From: Aplectana chamaeleonis
Taxonomy: Eukaryota > Nematoda > Chromadorea > Rhabditida > Cosmocercidae
Direction: 5' to 3'
Assembly (NCBI GenBank): GCA_029168955.1
Contig: JAPDOI010000433.1
Location: 268,501-332,500 of the forward strand
Length of the DNA stretch: 64,000 nucleotides
The notes under the pieces were generated by a model. The model was not told the origin of the DNA, ran no database searches, and worked only from the letters and a program-made list of their open reading frames with translations. Below are positions 10,990-22,079 of this stretch, in pieces. The number at the start of each line of letters is the position of its first letter. Position 1 is the first letter of the stretch. A program made the position numbers and the translations under genes.

Positions 10990-11350
10990 ATGTATAGTAA
11001 AACTTAGCAGTACCCCGCCCCTTGCAGCTGGTTCTAAAAAGTTATGAGCGTTTTTCAACTTTCGCGAAATAGGGTTACCCATCAGAATTTTTTGGGGTGT
11101 TTCGAAAAAAAAAATCAAGTTTCGCTCAAAAATTGTATATAGCAGTAATCTAGGATGCTGAAAACGAATCTGGAGTTTGTCTGTCGAAATTTTGAGGTTT
11201 ACTGTAGGCTACGATAGGTAATATGCCATTTAGGGGGCAAAACGTACCTAAATGGTAAAAAAAAAACGGCGAATGGACATCAAATTCGTATTCACCACCC
11301 CGAATAACCCCCGGGTACCAATTTTGAATCAAATCTGAGACCTTGATCGA
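10990..11350 (-). repeat. Degenerate dispersed repeat, copy 1
   Basis: Read on the minus strand it contains GGGTTATTCGGGGTGGTGAA and the CTACAGTAAACCTCAAAATTT block also found near 46.4-46.6 kb and 57.2-57.6 kb on the plus strand. The copies are diverged, so the family is old. Confidence 0.65.
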
Positions 11351-12317
11351 ACTACCGTATACCTACAGTAATGTCAGGTGTTGGGTATGTCAGGTGCCAT
11401 ACGTCGGAAGCTTTTCTCACGAACGTCGGATGTGTTTTTTGCTTTAAACTTATTAAGTGGGTGAATTTCTATCACCTTTCGTTCGGTGGAAGTTATTCTA
11501 AAAACAGTATCTATTTGCCAACTTTTGATGTTAGAATTTCCTGAATCAAAAACTTCAAATGCTGAATCACCTGCGCCTGTTATGGCGCTTCTGTTCCTTG
11601 TGCTATATGGCTGATGAAAACTGCTGGCGGATCGTCATTTTGAACCACTTCAACTTCAGAACCAAATTTTTAGACGCGCAAAACTTCACCGGCGAGGTCC
11701 ACTGGGCTCATTCATGAAATTAAGCCTGAAAATGGAAAAAGTTTTCCAGCGCGATCGATCCTTTACCAATTAAAGCAGAGTGTCAGTGCGATCCGTGACG
11801 ACTGTTCCTAAGGGTACAAATTAAGCACGGTTTCTAAACATTTAGCATTTCAACAAAAAGCTGGAGCGGCAAGGCAATCTATGATAACGAAACTCACAAT
11901 CGTGCGGTAGAGCGACCGCGCAGGTAAGACGTCGGAATCAAAATGAAGCCCACCTGTCTGTGAAATTCCTGTGTACTTCGTTTTTCGTAACACGTCCATG
12001 ACAACGTAGGAGTTGAGTTGTGCAGTATGTTGTTTTTAAGTAGTCCGTGTAGAGAGTCGATGCAATGTCCAGTGTTAGTTGTTCGTGATTCCTCCTCTGT
12101 TCGAAGGTAGTTTCATACTTGTCCGTTCTCAAAATATATTGAAGATAACTTGTCCGTAGTCCCTTTGCTTGAATATTAGTTGTCTGTGGAGTAAACCACC
12201 GCAAACAATTTAAGTTCGAACTGAATAAGTGAATTTATAGTTGTGCACGTCTAGATATATTGTTTTACACTTGTTCGAGACGTTTAAGTTAGTTTTTAAC
12301 TTGAGTAAAAAGTTCTG
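11351..12317. other. Right part of the TIR element, no gene recognised
   Basis: There are no convincing coding frames. The last 350 bases hold the subterminal ACTTGTCCG-type motifs and the right terminal repeat. Confidence 0.5.
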
Positions 12318-13606
12318 AGCAGCTACGTAGACTGTTCGTGCCCAGGATCATTGAACCAACAACTAACGTCGATTACTACAAAACGCTAAATGCTTTCGGC
12401 GTCAATAGTACATTGGTCACAGAGTCCTACAGCCTAGCAGATGCAGTCGTTGCAAACGCTATGCGCATGGTCCGCGCACTCGACGCTCACCGGATGGCAC
12501 ACATGTTTACTCGCCGCAGGCTACGTGTCACCGAGAGGGAAGAACAGTACAGAATCGACTCTGCGCCTAGCATGGTAGAAGTGCGGAACGATAGTCCAGA
12601 ATCCTATCTGGAGACATTGCATTGGTGGAGAGACAATTACTCGAATGTCAGGTTCGACGTCACAGCCGACCATTTGCGCATTAGCTCGGTTGACAGGCTA
12701 CAGCAGCTAAATGCTTGAGCCACTACTACAGCTCCACCAACAGCATCTGCTAGGGATAATACAGCAGCAGCCAGCAATACAGCTACCCAGGTAGCACCTA
12801 CTACAGCTCCATCGCCCCTATAGCCCACCCGCTACCGCGATTTCGAGAACCGTCTCGCCCCCCGGGAGGCTGGCCGACCCGTCCCGTTCTGGCAGTACCA
12901 GGCGTTGGGATCGTTCACTGCCGGGCACCAGTCGCGAGGGGCGCAGGCAGCTAAGAGGAGACACTATGGAGATAGTACAGACCGCGGCGCTCCCCCACAG
13001 AAGACCGTGCATGCCGCTCGCTCTCAGTCCAGGTCTGGATCGATTCGTCGAGAGGACCCTGCACCGAAAGAGCGGGTGACTGCTGTGAGGAACCCAGAGA
13101 TCCCCCCTCGTAGTCTGGACCCCTGTGTGATCTGTGGACAGCGTGATCATTATACGTCAGACTGTCCCCAGGTGAGATCATTGAGCGAACAGGCTCGGCT
13201 GGCAGACAAGTATGACGTTTGTTCCAATTGTGCCAAACGCCACCACAGTGCCTGCGCACGCCGAAACCCTTGTAGCCTTTGCCACGTCTATGGCCACCAC
13301 CGGGCATTCTGCGCGTATAATCCTCAGGCGGTAAGCGACACTAATACAGCGCCAGCCGCGTTCTATCAGAGACTGGCGGATACTACATTCCGCCCCACTC
13401 CCCAGGGGTCTGTCGCCCGTGCCCCCCATGAGAGGCCGGTGAGACCTGGGACATCGAGGAGGCCCCCGTTCTCCTCCGGAGGTGTTTCAGTCAGAGTCCC
13501 TAGTCATTCGCTGGCTCCACCCCATCAGCGGCGTGCCCGGGATGAGAGACCCTGGCCTCGTAATCCCCCTGACAAGATAGAGGCGGACTCAGATGGCACG
13601 TGGTGA
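12318..13606 (+). pseudogene. gag: Gag-like zinc-knuckle protein, C-terminal half
   Basis: A single frame (frame 2) runs from just after the TIR element to a TGA at 13604-13606, broken by TGA at 12716-12718 and TAG near 12821. Three Cys/His knuckles follow at about 13124-13312: C-x2-C-x4-H-x4-C (CVICGQRDHYTSDC), a shortened middle one (CSNCAKRHHSAC), and a clean third (CSLCHVYGHHRAFC). Three knuckles joined by a 'CP..RS..EQAR' linker recall BEL/Pao gag proteins, which bind genomic RNA. The knuckles are preceded by a Thr/Ala-rich linker and followed by a Pro/Arg-rich tail. No protease or RT follows, so the rest of the element is missing or is the pol upstream. Confidence 0.72.
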
Positions 13607-13825
13607 GGCGGATAATTCAATACATAATTCTCAGCTGCATTCGCTATTTTTGAAGCGCGTTTTTAAATTGCTTATGCGTATCGGACCTACCTTTTGACAA
13701 TTGCGCGCGAAAATATGCGAGGTCCTAGTACATACATTAATACAACCATAATGCATTCCACGTTCGACTTTCCATAAATCTCGGCATGGTAGTATCTCGT
13801 AGTTGTATTCTTGAGCAGTAGACCG

Positions 13826-13875
13826 AGAATTTTCAGCTTTATTCGGCTAACGTTTCGGCAATCACGCCTTCTTCG
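13826..13875 (-). ncRNA. Conserved PLE 3' stem-loop (hammerhead-like candidate)
   Basis: Minus-strand sequence reads GAAGAAGGCGTGATTGCC then GAAACGTT: a short GGC/GCC stem directly followed by GAAA. PLEs are known to carry hammerhead ribozymes. Here the first core box is GAAGA rather than CTGANGA, so activity is doubtful. Confidence 0.3.
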
Positions 13876-14123
13876 GTGCCTGGAAGCCAAAGTTACATAA
13901 GGAAACTAGCCGTCCAAGCACCATTTCAGAACAAAAGGACTAATTTTACAGAAAACTCACAAAAGCGACACCGTATGGCAATTTGAAATAGCTAACCTTT
14001 AGTGTGCAGACTGAAGCCTGCCAGATACCCACAGATGGTCTTAGATGGCGGGTGAATGAGTGGGACCGTATCGGACAACCCACCTCATTAGCCTTCAGAA
14101 GGCTGATCAAGCTCATAGGCAGA

Positions 14124-14582
14124 TCAGAACCCACAACGGTCAACAAAGGGGGCTAGTTCTTGGGTGATCGCCACACATCCGTCCTTTCTGTTGATCTTTG
14201 GGTTTTTGGAATCTATCCAAAACGCCTCTAGGGTCCTGCGTGCGGCAATCTCTGATTCGCGCGCAAGTATTGTAACCGCAATATCGAAACAGCTGTTTCC
14301 ATGGACCCGCACCCGGATCTCAATTAGCCTCACTACATCCTGGAGGTCTGCCTTACGTATACAGGAGCGTATCGCGGCGCTTAGCTCTTCGGAAATGAAG
14401 GGCACAGAAAACCCTATTTTTGACCTGTTCTGGTCAGCGCTGATCGCTCTGGGTGGTCTTCGCCTGAAATTGGTGGATCCTTTGACAGGGTAACCGTTTT
14501 GCTGAGCTATGCGCTGAGCTAATCCTATTGAGGCCGTCTTCTGCGTGCTGTTAGATGAAACCGCGATAGCTGTGCGAAACAT
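14124..14582 (-). pseudogene. Penelope-like element C-terminal region
   Basis: The frame reads KIGFSVPFISEELSAAIRSC, then FDIAVTILARESEIAARRTL, EAFWIDSKNPKINRKDGC, and ITQELAPFVDRCGF at the end. This is the recognisable C-terminus of PLE proteins that normally carry a GIY-YIG nuclease. The expected Y...YIGETGR core between VVRLIEI and the VTILARE block is missing, so second-strand or target cleavage would be lost. Confidence 0.7.
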
Positions 14583-14670
14583 GTTTTTTCCAGTGGCTTT
14601 TTTGGTTGTAGTGGGATGCGCAGAACTGTAATGGACAATAATATTTTTACTTGTAGGTTTGCGGAACCAC

Positions 14671-15141
14671 CTAGTTCATTCGAAAACGGAAGCCACCCAG
14701 CAGCCGATGGTTTTCCCGTGTAAATTGAATGTGTACCGATTGCTGGTTCAGAAGATCAAAACAGGTGTCCATCTCGGTTTGAGTGGCGCACACAATAAAG
14801 CAATCGTCAATATAACGGCAGTAAACGACTGGGTGGCGATCTAAAACTGGCAATTCTACATTAGACATAAATGTGACCGCCAAGACAGGAGCCAAACGCT
14901 GTCCCATCGCCAGTCCCCTAACTTGTTTGAAATAGTCCCCAGACCACCTGAAATCATTGCATTTTAAGCATTCGCTGAGCAGCGCCATTATTTGAGATAT
15001 TGAAAGAGTGTAAAATTTTATGTTTGCCTGTTGTTCCGTAAGGATTTCGAAGACCGCCTGCAAAGATTTTTTAGAGGGTAGGTAATACATCATTAATACA
15101 GTCATAATACAGTAGGGTGAACGGGTGAACCCGTCCCTCAC
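14671..15141 (-). pseudogene. Penelope-like reverse transcriptase fragment
   Basis: The RT palm motifs are clear: FKQVRGLAMGQRLAPVLAV and then VYCRYIDDCFIV, followed by LNQQSVHIQFTREN, the PLE order. The N-terminal fingers are missing and the frame shifts before the C-terminal part. It belongs to the same minus-strand element as 14124-14582. Confidence 0.8.
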
Positions 15142-15384
15142 CGACCGGCGTCTAGCCGATACGCGTCAGACATGGAACTGGGCCATGTTCTAGCCACTGT
15201 CGGCATGATAACTGTCGGAAAACCGCAGAGAAGCTTGGGATGAAGAAGTTGGGGTCAGCTATTATCGAGAATGTAGAGCCTGAGATCTTGATAGCAATGA
15301 ACCCTCAGCATCCACACTATACATTGGATCCGAGGCGAAAATTTTCGGATAATCGGATTCCGGGCTGATCCGAAAAAAAGTGTT

Positions 15385-15535
15385 TTTTCGGTGATTTGGA
15401 TTTTGGTTCGATTCGGATTTGGCCGTTTTTCGGTGATTCGGATTTCGGTTCGATTCGGATTTGCCGTTTTTTCGGTGAACCGGATTTCGGGATGACTCGG
15501 ATTTGGCGTTCTTCCGGTGATTCGGATACCGAATC
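15385..15535. repeat. 42-bp tandem repeat, about 3.5 copies
   Basis: Units contain GGTGATTCGGATTTCGGTTC followed by GATTCGGATTTGGCCG; they start near 15390, 15432, 15474 and 15516 and diverge by a few bases each. Because 42 is a multiple of three, several frames stay open; no gene is implied. Confidence 0.7.
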
Positions 15536-15616
15536 GTCAAAATTTCGAATCATTCGAACGGAAATCCGAAATTATCCGAATCGGATCCAATGCATAATCC
15601 ACACTAGTAATCAAGC

Positions 15617-16139
15617 ATGAGGTTGAGTCTTCCCCGGAAGGCTATGGTGAACCTGAAGGAGCCTGACGTATCCACAGCTCGAGCTCTGCAGAATATCGTT
15701 GGAAGCAATTTGAAAGCCTCAGCAGAAGCTGAAATGAAAAAGTCAGAGTCAGCGATCGTTGTAGGTGTAGGGCCTGACAACCGCGCTGCCAGGGGTTATC
15801 CCCATCTGACAGAAAAAACATCCAGAGGTCGACGTCTCCACAGCAAAACAACAGCAAGAGACCTTACCAGCTGTCAGCCTAAAGCTGGGCGTAATGAAAA
15901 CAACGTCAGAAGTTCTAGCGACCAGAGGAAAGCAGTTGGACCTCGTCCTTCAGCGGATTCTGGAACCGTCTAGAATTGAGGGTTACAGTCTCAGAAGGAA
16001 GAGGCCTGACGTTCCTACAGCTAAACGTTATGAGCAGAAGGTAGAACTTGACGTAGACACAGCCACTATGAACAAGGAGGTACCAAGCAGCCGTCAGTCT
16101 ACTCCGGAAGGGCCAGATTCCCACACAGGCGTTGCCTAA
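15617..16139 (+). pseudogene. Fragment of unknown repetitive protein with (E/R)PDVSTA motifs
   Basis: Frame 2 from 15617 reads EPDVSTARALQ and GPDNRAARGY. After a likely frameshift in the A-run at about 15812-15817, frame 3 reads PEVDVSTAKQQQ, RPDVPTAKRYEQ and ELDVDTATMNK to the stop at 16137-16139. Motif spacing is irregular. The protein would be polar and lysine/glutamate-rich, without membrane segments. I do not recognise the family. It could be the remains of a host gene or an element-encoded ORF. Confidence 0.4.
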
Positions 16140-17490
16140 CATCACCAAAGTAGATTCAACAACTCCCCTGTTTAACAGAGCTTCACATTCACTTTCCATA
16201 CAAGGTACGGAATGACTAGTTCCCCACAATCACTTTATACATCTTTATCACGTTCAGAGGTAATCTTTGGCCGCGAACAATAGCCTTGATGGACATAGGC
16301 CCTGTGATGGGGTTTAGCCAGAAATGTCTTCAGGTGTTTGGCTTCATTCGTGGGTTTTGGAAACTGAGGCAGAGGCCTCGATATTGTCTTTGAACTTTTT
16401 CTTACGGCACACATGACAACAGTATTGATGGTATCGTTGTCTCTATTTGTAAGTGAAGGTAAGACCGGCAACAAAATTTCGCAGCCTCATTTCCAGATCG
16501 GTGGCTTTGTGTACAACCCCAGTTGCCGAGAAACAGCAGAGAAATAGCCAAGAAATAGCCCACCAGGCTCCGCAGCGGCTCCTGGTGGGCTGTTTTCCGG
16601 CTATTTTTCGGTCAGAACTCTCAGAGTACTGTGTACGATTCTTCCAGGGTGTCCATTCGGAAACATCCGGTAAACAGGTCTGCTCAGACGAGATTTGGTG
16701 TAATCGCAGTTAAAAAACCATAAAGAGGCAAACCATATTTATCGGTGGATGCGATTGTGTACAGTACATACCAATAAGTTCAGAAGATAAGGATATATCA
16801 TTTTTATTTTATCCTTGAAACAGGGTATGGTTGATTTCAAGTGTATGTGATGCAAAACCGGCAGTCGTACTTGCTCTGGTGATTCGAATTCTTGCACTGT
16901 TTAGCCGATTTCACGCGTTTGCGGCTTCCTCTATGGTCTTGTCTGCTAATAACTGTTTTTGTTCCAGGCTCATTTTCACTGCGATTCAATGTCCAGTAAG
17001 CGAAGCGGAAAAAGACATTTCTCTTTTCTTGAGTGAAGAAAAGAGGACAGCTGACATCTCGAAGGCAGGCTCATTCACACCATTTCCACATGCTTTGCCA
17101 AACGTCCGCGAGTGGCGTACAAGGGAGTGGCCTGTCAGGCTCATTTTTCCCTCGTAGCGCTAATTTCACCTTTGTCACGACGGGTAACTTATTTTGGTGA
17201 ATTTCTCGTCATATTCGCGACAATAGTGAAATTATCGCGAAGTCTACGACGCTTGAGCATTTAGGAGGGCGATTCACGCCGACGTGGTGACGTAACTGTT
17301 TTGGTTCAAATTTCTCGTAACGCCAATTTCACCTGTAAAAGGACGTGCGTCCGATTGGACAAGGGAAGTACTCACAAAAAGAATGCGCTTCTCGCGCTCG
17401 GGGGCGGGCTCGATCGCGCGAGGCTCATCGGCCGCGGCCAGAGAGTAGGAGGTGGATAGGGACTCAGACATTGGGAGCAGCGGACCGCCG
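16140..17490. other. No gene recognised; one small hairpin
   Basis: Short ORFs only. A hairpin at about 16556-16592 pairs AGCCCACCAGG with CCTGGTGGGCT around a 13-17-base loop. Confidence 0.4.
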
Positions 17491-17494
17491 GCGA

Positions 17495-17738
17495 AAATTC
17501 GCCAGTTGCTCAACAGCTGGAGGATAGCTGGCATTTATATCACGTTTATCATTTATCATCATTTATCATTTATCTGGCGATCACGAGGCCAACAGTTGGC
17601 ATATGCTCGGCATGTCATTTAATGCCAGCGAAGGACGGCTGGCGAATATGTGCCAGTTGCCTAACAGCTGGGTGATAACAGGCATTCAGCTGGCAATTGG
17701 CAATTACGAGGCCGAAGGTTGGCTGATCCTTGGCATCT
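17495..17738. repeat. Two imperfect tandem units with GCCAGTTGC...AACAGCTGG
   Basis: The block GCCAGTTGC(T/C)(C/T)AACAGCTGG recurs at about 17502 and 17652, each followed by ggcat and 'acgaggcc'. This indicates a diverged duplication of about 150 bases. Confidence 0.55.
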
Positions 17739-18123
17739 CACTCGAACGCTAACGTCGGACAGGGAACGAAATTCTCATGTCGCAAAATAGCGTGTTTTGA
17801 AGTGTCGATTGCGTCCAACACTACTCATTCTACGACATCATGGAAGAAAATTCACAACAATGTTCTTTCAATTTGCCTGTACATACCGAAACTCAGCCTA
17901 AATCGGAAATGCTTTGTCGTTTCAATCTCCTTATACGCAAATTATCAAGTATCTTAAGTTCTCTTGTATAATAAAACAAGGGAGTTCAAGAATGCAATCT
18001 CCAAGGTAGCAAAAATTTCCATGGTGTCGTACAATGAGTAGTGTTGGACGCAATCGACACAACAAAACACGCTATTTTACGGCATGAGAATCTCGTTCCC
18101 TGTCCGACGTTAGCGTTTGAGTG
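17739..18123. mobile_element. MITE with about 105-bp terminal inverted repeats
   Basis: CACTCGAACGCTAACGTCGG at 17739 is mirrored at 18123. The arms continue with few mismatches through GTCCAACACTACTCATT and end near 17840 and 18020. Confidence 0.8.
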
Positions 18124-18239
18124 TCCGCGGTCTCCGTCCTCCGTCCGGCCGCTTTCTGTTCGCCGGCCAGCTGCATGTCGACGGCCCGCCGACCTTTACC
18201 AGATGGCCCGCGATCATTTTGTATTATTAACTGCTCCGA

Positions 18240-19060
18240 GCATGTCACCCCCGTCCGCGGCGAAGAAACGCCCCGCCTCGGTCCGCTGGTGAGGAACCAC
18301 CCTCCCCGCGGATCGCGGCGAAAGCCCCCCCCCCAGCCGTGAGGATACCCCTATCCCTCGGCGGCCAAAAATGTGCTGGCCTCCGAAGAGTGACTCGAAG
18401 GCCCCCGTCATAGTCGGTGGATCTACTGAGTCCCACCCGGTCGATACGCACCGAATTCGTGGGAAATGGGTGGAAAAAAATCAACCCACTGAGTCCGACT
18501 GCGACCGTCTGATGCCCACCGCAATCCCCCCGGTCGATACTGATATTTCTTATGCGTACAAGGGCGGGGCCAATGCACCGACTGAGTCCGACTGAGTCCC
18601 ACTGAGTCCCACCCGGTCGATATAGGTGTTTCTCACGTGATTTGGGTGCATTTTTTCGGCCGACTGCGACCTGCCGAGTCCCGCCGCATCTCGACTCTCG
18701 TCGTCTGCGCTCTGCCCCACCTGCTGCTGATACGGAAATCAGATTTAGACATGTTGAAAACAAGAAAAATCAGCCACCAAACACGTTCCGATTCACAGCT
18801 GAGGTGTTAATCGTCACTATCAATTGCGTGTTTCGCAGAGGAGCTGGTTGGTGCTGGGGGCAACCGGACTCAGTGGGACTCAGCAGGTTTTTCCACCCCG
18901 GACTCATCCGGACTCAGTCGGACTCAGCAGGTTTTTCGACGAAGTCTGACCGGGGCCTAAGTCACCTTCCAGGCACATGCCGAATGAGGACTCTAGTGGG
19001 ATGAGGCGCCTTTTATACCGGCTGTGCACGTGATAAGCACGTTACGACGTGATCATTCGT
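18240..19060. repeat. Repeat interrupted by an ACTGAGTCC-rich insert (copy 1 of the 60.2-kb repeat)
   Basis: 18240-18410 and 18970-19060 match, in inverted orientation, contiguous sequence at 60200-60440 (poly-C run, GTGAGGATA..CCCTATCC, GCCAGCA, GGCGCC, ACCGGCTG, CACGTGATAAGCACG). Between them about 550 bases (18411-18965) are present only here. They hold many ACTGAGTCC units, direct on the left and inverted on the right, with loosely inverted ends (GGCCCCCGTCA / TGACCGGGGCC). The 60-kb copy is therefore an approximate empty site. Confidence 0.65.
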
Positions 19061-19253
19061 GACCATTATCAATTGTCTTTCCAACCGGCCCAATTGAAGA
19101 TGGCGTGGCGTGTTTTGTGGCTCGCGAGCGAGCCAATATCCGCGCTGCGTGTGCGTCGCATGCAGCATGGTTCGCCGCCGGCCGGCACCCTCGAAATGTT
19201 TGACGCCGGCCGTCGTTTTCGGTATAGAGTTTCGCCGGCCGTCGCCCTGAGTG

Positions 19254-19623
19254 CCTGAGTTGTTATACCAGAAGTTTGCGACCGCGACAGGTGCAGTCAA
19301 CTGTTACGAATCGTGCCGGGACCAGGCCCACACAGTAGAAAATGCTGTCGCGAGAACTGATTGCAGCACCTGTCGCGGTCGCTGGCTCGAAAGAGGATTT
19401 CATGCCTGAAATGTGGAAACCGTGCGGTAATCGGTCGCTGTCGCGGCTGTCCGTCGCAGTGCAGTGCACTGCGACGGGTGTTGGCGACAGCGACCCATCC
19501 GAATCCGGCATCGTGCCGGGTGTTTCTTGGCCCTGAGCGACAGCGACGGCTGGCCCTCAGCGACAGCGAAGTAGCAGTGCTCTGCGACCGTTACAGGCTT
19601 GTCGTGGGGTATAACAATGGCCT
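19254..19623. mobile_element. GTCGC-rich MITE, copy 1
   Basis: Ends TTGTTATACC and GGTATAACAA are inverted. The interior is rich in GCGACAG/CTGTCGC and shares its organisation with elements at 50578-50795 and 62335-62585. Confidence 0.55.
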
Positions 19624-22079
19624 ACGAAACCCCTTCAATTCCCAATAATTCCCAGAAATTATAGTAGCTTAGGGCAACTAAGACATTGTATTTTGGTGAA
19701 CCATTGCATAATGTCATTGTTTTATCTTGGCGTCTCGCCTCCAAATAATGTATAAGCCCAAATTACTGTTTTTTAGTGCAATAAACACAAAAAAGTCCTC
19801 CGCCAACGCGTAGTTAGATGCCTTACACGGAAACCAGAGATGCCGAGGGTTTCGGAGGCATCTAGTCTGATTTTGACACGAGAATTTACGTAAGTTACGT
19901 AAGGTTTAGCCTCAGTTGGTAAAATTTTGGCTACAGCGCCCGCATACTCTACGTAAATTCTCGCTACAGCACCCGCATATTCTGCGCTTACTGTATTCTC
20001 GTAGCAGCACTCGGTCGATCCACCCACCCAGTCTTGATCCGTACTAGAATTGCAATGCCCGCTGCGATCGAGCGCATCGCCGTTTCTTTCCCACGGCCTG
20101 CAGAATCCCAGCGGCCAAAATGATCCCTAGCAAGCTCTCATCCGGAGAGCGGCACGGGGTCACCCTCCACGACACAAGTTTATAATTTGCCACCGGCAGA
20201 AAATTCTCACCGAAGTGTTGTAGATTTTCTTTTCAAAATTTTCCATGTTATGAGCTCGATATCGTACTCTCATAAACTCGGGGGTGAATAGGCTCCCAAA
20301 CATCTTTGGATAGCACCGACAGCTGCGACCCATCCCCCAAAATGGGCGGAGTCGTACCCTCTTAAGGTGCCTGTTGTGAGGGCGTGGGTTGATTTTGAAT
20401 AGTACTTGGGGAATGGGAGGGTTCCTATTGCGGGGGTACTGGGGAGTAAAATCAGTGCAAATGCGACCACTGCAATGTTGTTGTCGGTCACGGGTACCAC
20501 TTTCTACCCATGCTTCTACAGTACCCCTTGACCGCTGATCTTCTATGACTGCTAAACCACCTTGCTTAAATCGCAAGCAAGGCGCGAAGACGGACAGAAC
20601 ACTTCATATTCAACTTTATATATTGCTTCATCAATACAAAAACCGGTTTTAGTGAAATAACCCCATTCATATATATTAGCAAACACTGGAATCAACTGCA
20701 ACGAAAAATTACAGAAGTTATTGGCACTGGTCAAAGGTCATAACGTCGTGAACAAAATGAATCTGGACATCGACGTGGAATAGCACTCATGAGAAACGCT
20801 CAAATAAACACATAAAAGGTGTTCCACGCACACAGCTTCCACAAAATGAAACTAACAGCTTTCACAGTCCTATCCAAGAACTTTAAAATTACGCTTTCCA
20901 AGATGAAAATTTAGCAAAATTTTTGAACCACTAACAATAAAAAAATGCGCTGTATATAGAACAAACATTAAAGGTCACCGGCATTCAGAACATCCTACTA
21001 CATATTCATATATGAGGCCGTTCACCTAAGAACCGAGACGGTTTGAGACACAAACCCGTATTGCAGGTTTTTCGTTCTAGATCGATAGAGGGTGCGAAAA
21101 ATTCAGTCCCTCTTCTCTAAAACTTTTGAAGAAGCTTTGTTAGGAGACTAGGTGTTGGAAAAAAATTAGTGTAGGTCTCTAAGCTCAGCACACACGCTCG
21201 CAAATTTGGTGGAGATAGCAAGGTCAACGGGGTCATACCAGAACGCTTCTAATACTAGAACGCTCACGCCGTCGCAAGCACCCAAATGAAGTTAAAACCA
21301 TTGTATTTGAGCCAGGATTGCGCAGACTTGCGACTCGGCGCAATAGGTGGTCGTAAAAATTCTGGAACATACTTAAAAATGAAAATTAGGAAGGGGGGCT
21401 CGTGAATTTTTCAGAGAAAAAAAAAGGATTTTTCTTCAAACCACTTGGTAAGCTAAAATGGTAAGCCAATCGCCGCATTTATTGCGTGCCGAGTATGCGT
21501 TCACTTCGAAGACAAGGCGGCATCGACCCCATATGGGAACGCGCTGCTAGCTAGGGTAGCACGTGCTCCCATTGTGTTTCAAGTTACAGCACGTGCCCCA
21601 TTAAAAAAACGCTCAAAGCGTGAATGTTACACATTCAACTTAATGACAGAACAAAAAAAAAGAAAGCACACCACGCCTTCTTGAGGCCGGGATCATATGT
21701 CGGCAGCCTCTCGCGTTCAATTACCCAGGTTTGCGGTACTTGGCCCACCCAGCCGCTGGAGACCTTGAACAGCCACTGGCGGCCCCAGATGGTGGTCGGC
21801 GCGGTTGCCGGGCGTCTCGTCCCCGCCCTACCAGGATGGACTCTTACAATATCAGCCGCCGGCTGACTGTTGAGTGTGTGGCGCGCTTCTGTCTCTCGCA
21901 AGCTCTCCCTTTGTGCTTCCCCTCTCTCTCCAGCTCGAGTCTGGCGAGATCATGGGTCAACGCAAAGCGATAGTTCTGAGAGGAATACTTATAGTACTCA
22001 GTAACACTGCGTGATATTTGATTAGAGAAGTTGATTGATTTTCAAGTGTTCGAAATTTGAGATTTCCATATGAAGTAGA
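19624..22079. other. No gene recognised; minor repeats
   Basis: A short doublet GCTACAGC(G/A)CCCGCATA occurs at 19931 and 19970. A block at 20257-20295 (TCATAAACTCGGGGGTGAAT) recurs inverted at about 28003-28030. 21186-21250 resembles the ends of the 54-kb and 58-kb foldbacks. Otherwise I see only short ORFs. Confidence 0.4.

Larger units (their letters stand above)
9806..12317. mobile_element. 2.5-kb TIR DNA transposon inserted in the gag-like gene
   Basis: The ends are inverted repeats: CAGAACTTTTTACTCAAGT at 9806-9824 and its exact reverse complement at 12299-12317. Similarity extends to about 29 bases with one mismatch. Inside both ends lie scattered copies of a short motif, roughly ACTTGTCCGT, in either orientation (near 9839, 9868, 10051, 10071 on the left; 12077, 12117, 12147, 12178, 12267 on the right), as expected of transposase-binding subterminal repeats. 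The gag-like frame reads NHGNQSE before the element and EQLRRLFVPR after it, so the element split that gene. No convincing target duplication is visible. No transposase is recognised; the only gene-like content is the small spliced gene at 10211-10570. Confidence 0.7.
13800..15150 (-). mobile_element. Penelope-like element, truncated and internally deleted
   Basis: On the minus strand a PLE reverse transcriptase fragment (15141-14671) is followed by the C-terminal region (14582-14124) and 3' sequence with the GCCGAAACGTT stem-loop motif near 13850. The GIY-YIG motif that normally lies between RT and C-terminus is absent, which points to an internal deletion. Confidence 0.8.

Noticed and set aside
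13729..15113. Direct repeats CATTAATACA..CATAAT flanking the Penelope-like element (13736 and 15090)
   Set aside because: Only about 20 partly matching AT-rich bases; too weak to call terminal repeats or a target duplication.
18245..18763. 172-codon minus-strand ORF
   Set aside because: It crosses a repeat junction and the ACTGAGTCC insert; GC-rich composition explains the lack of stops.
20160..20576. 138-codon minus-strand ORF
   Set aside because: No domain or codon pattern; part of it is a dispersed repeat that recurs at 28.0 kb.
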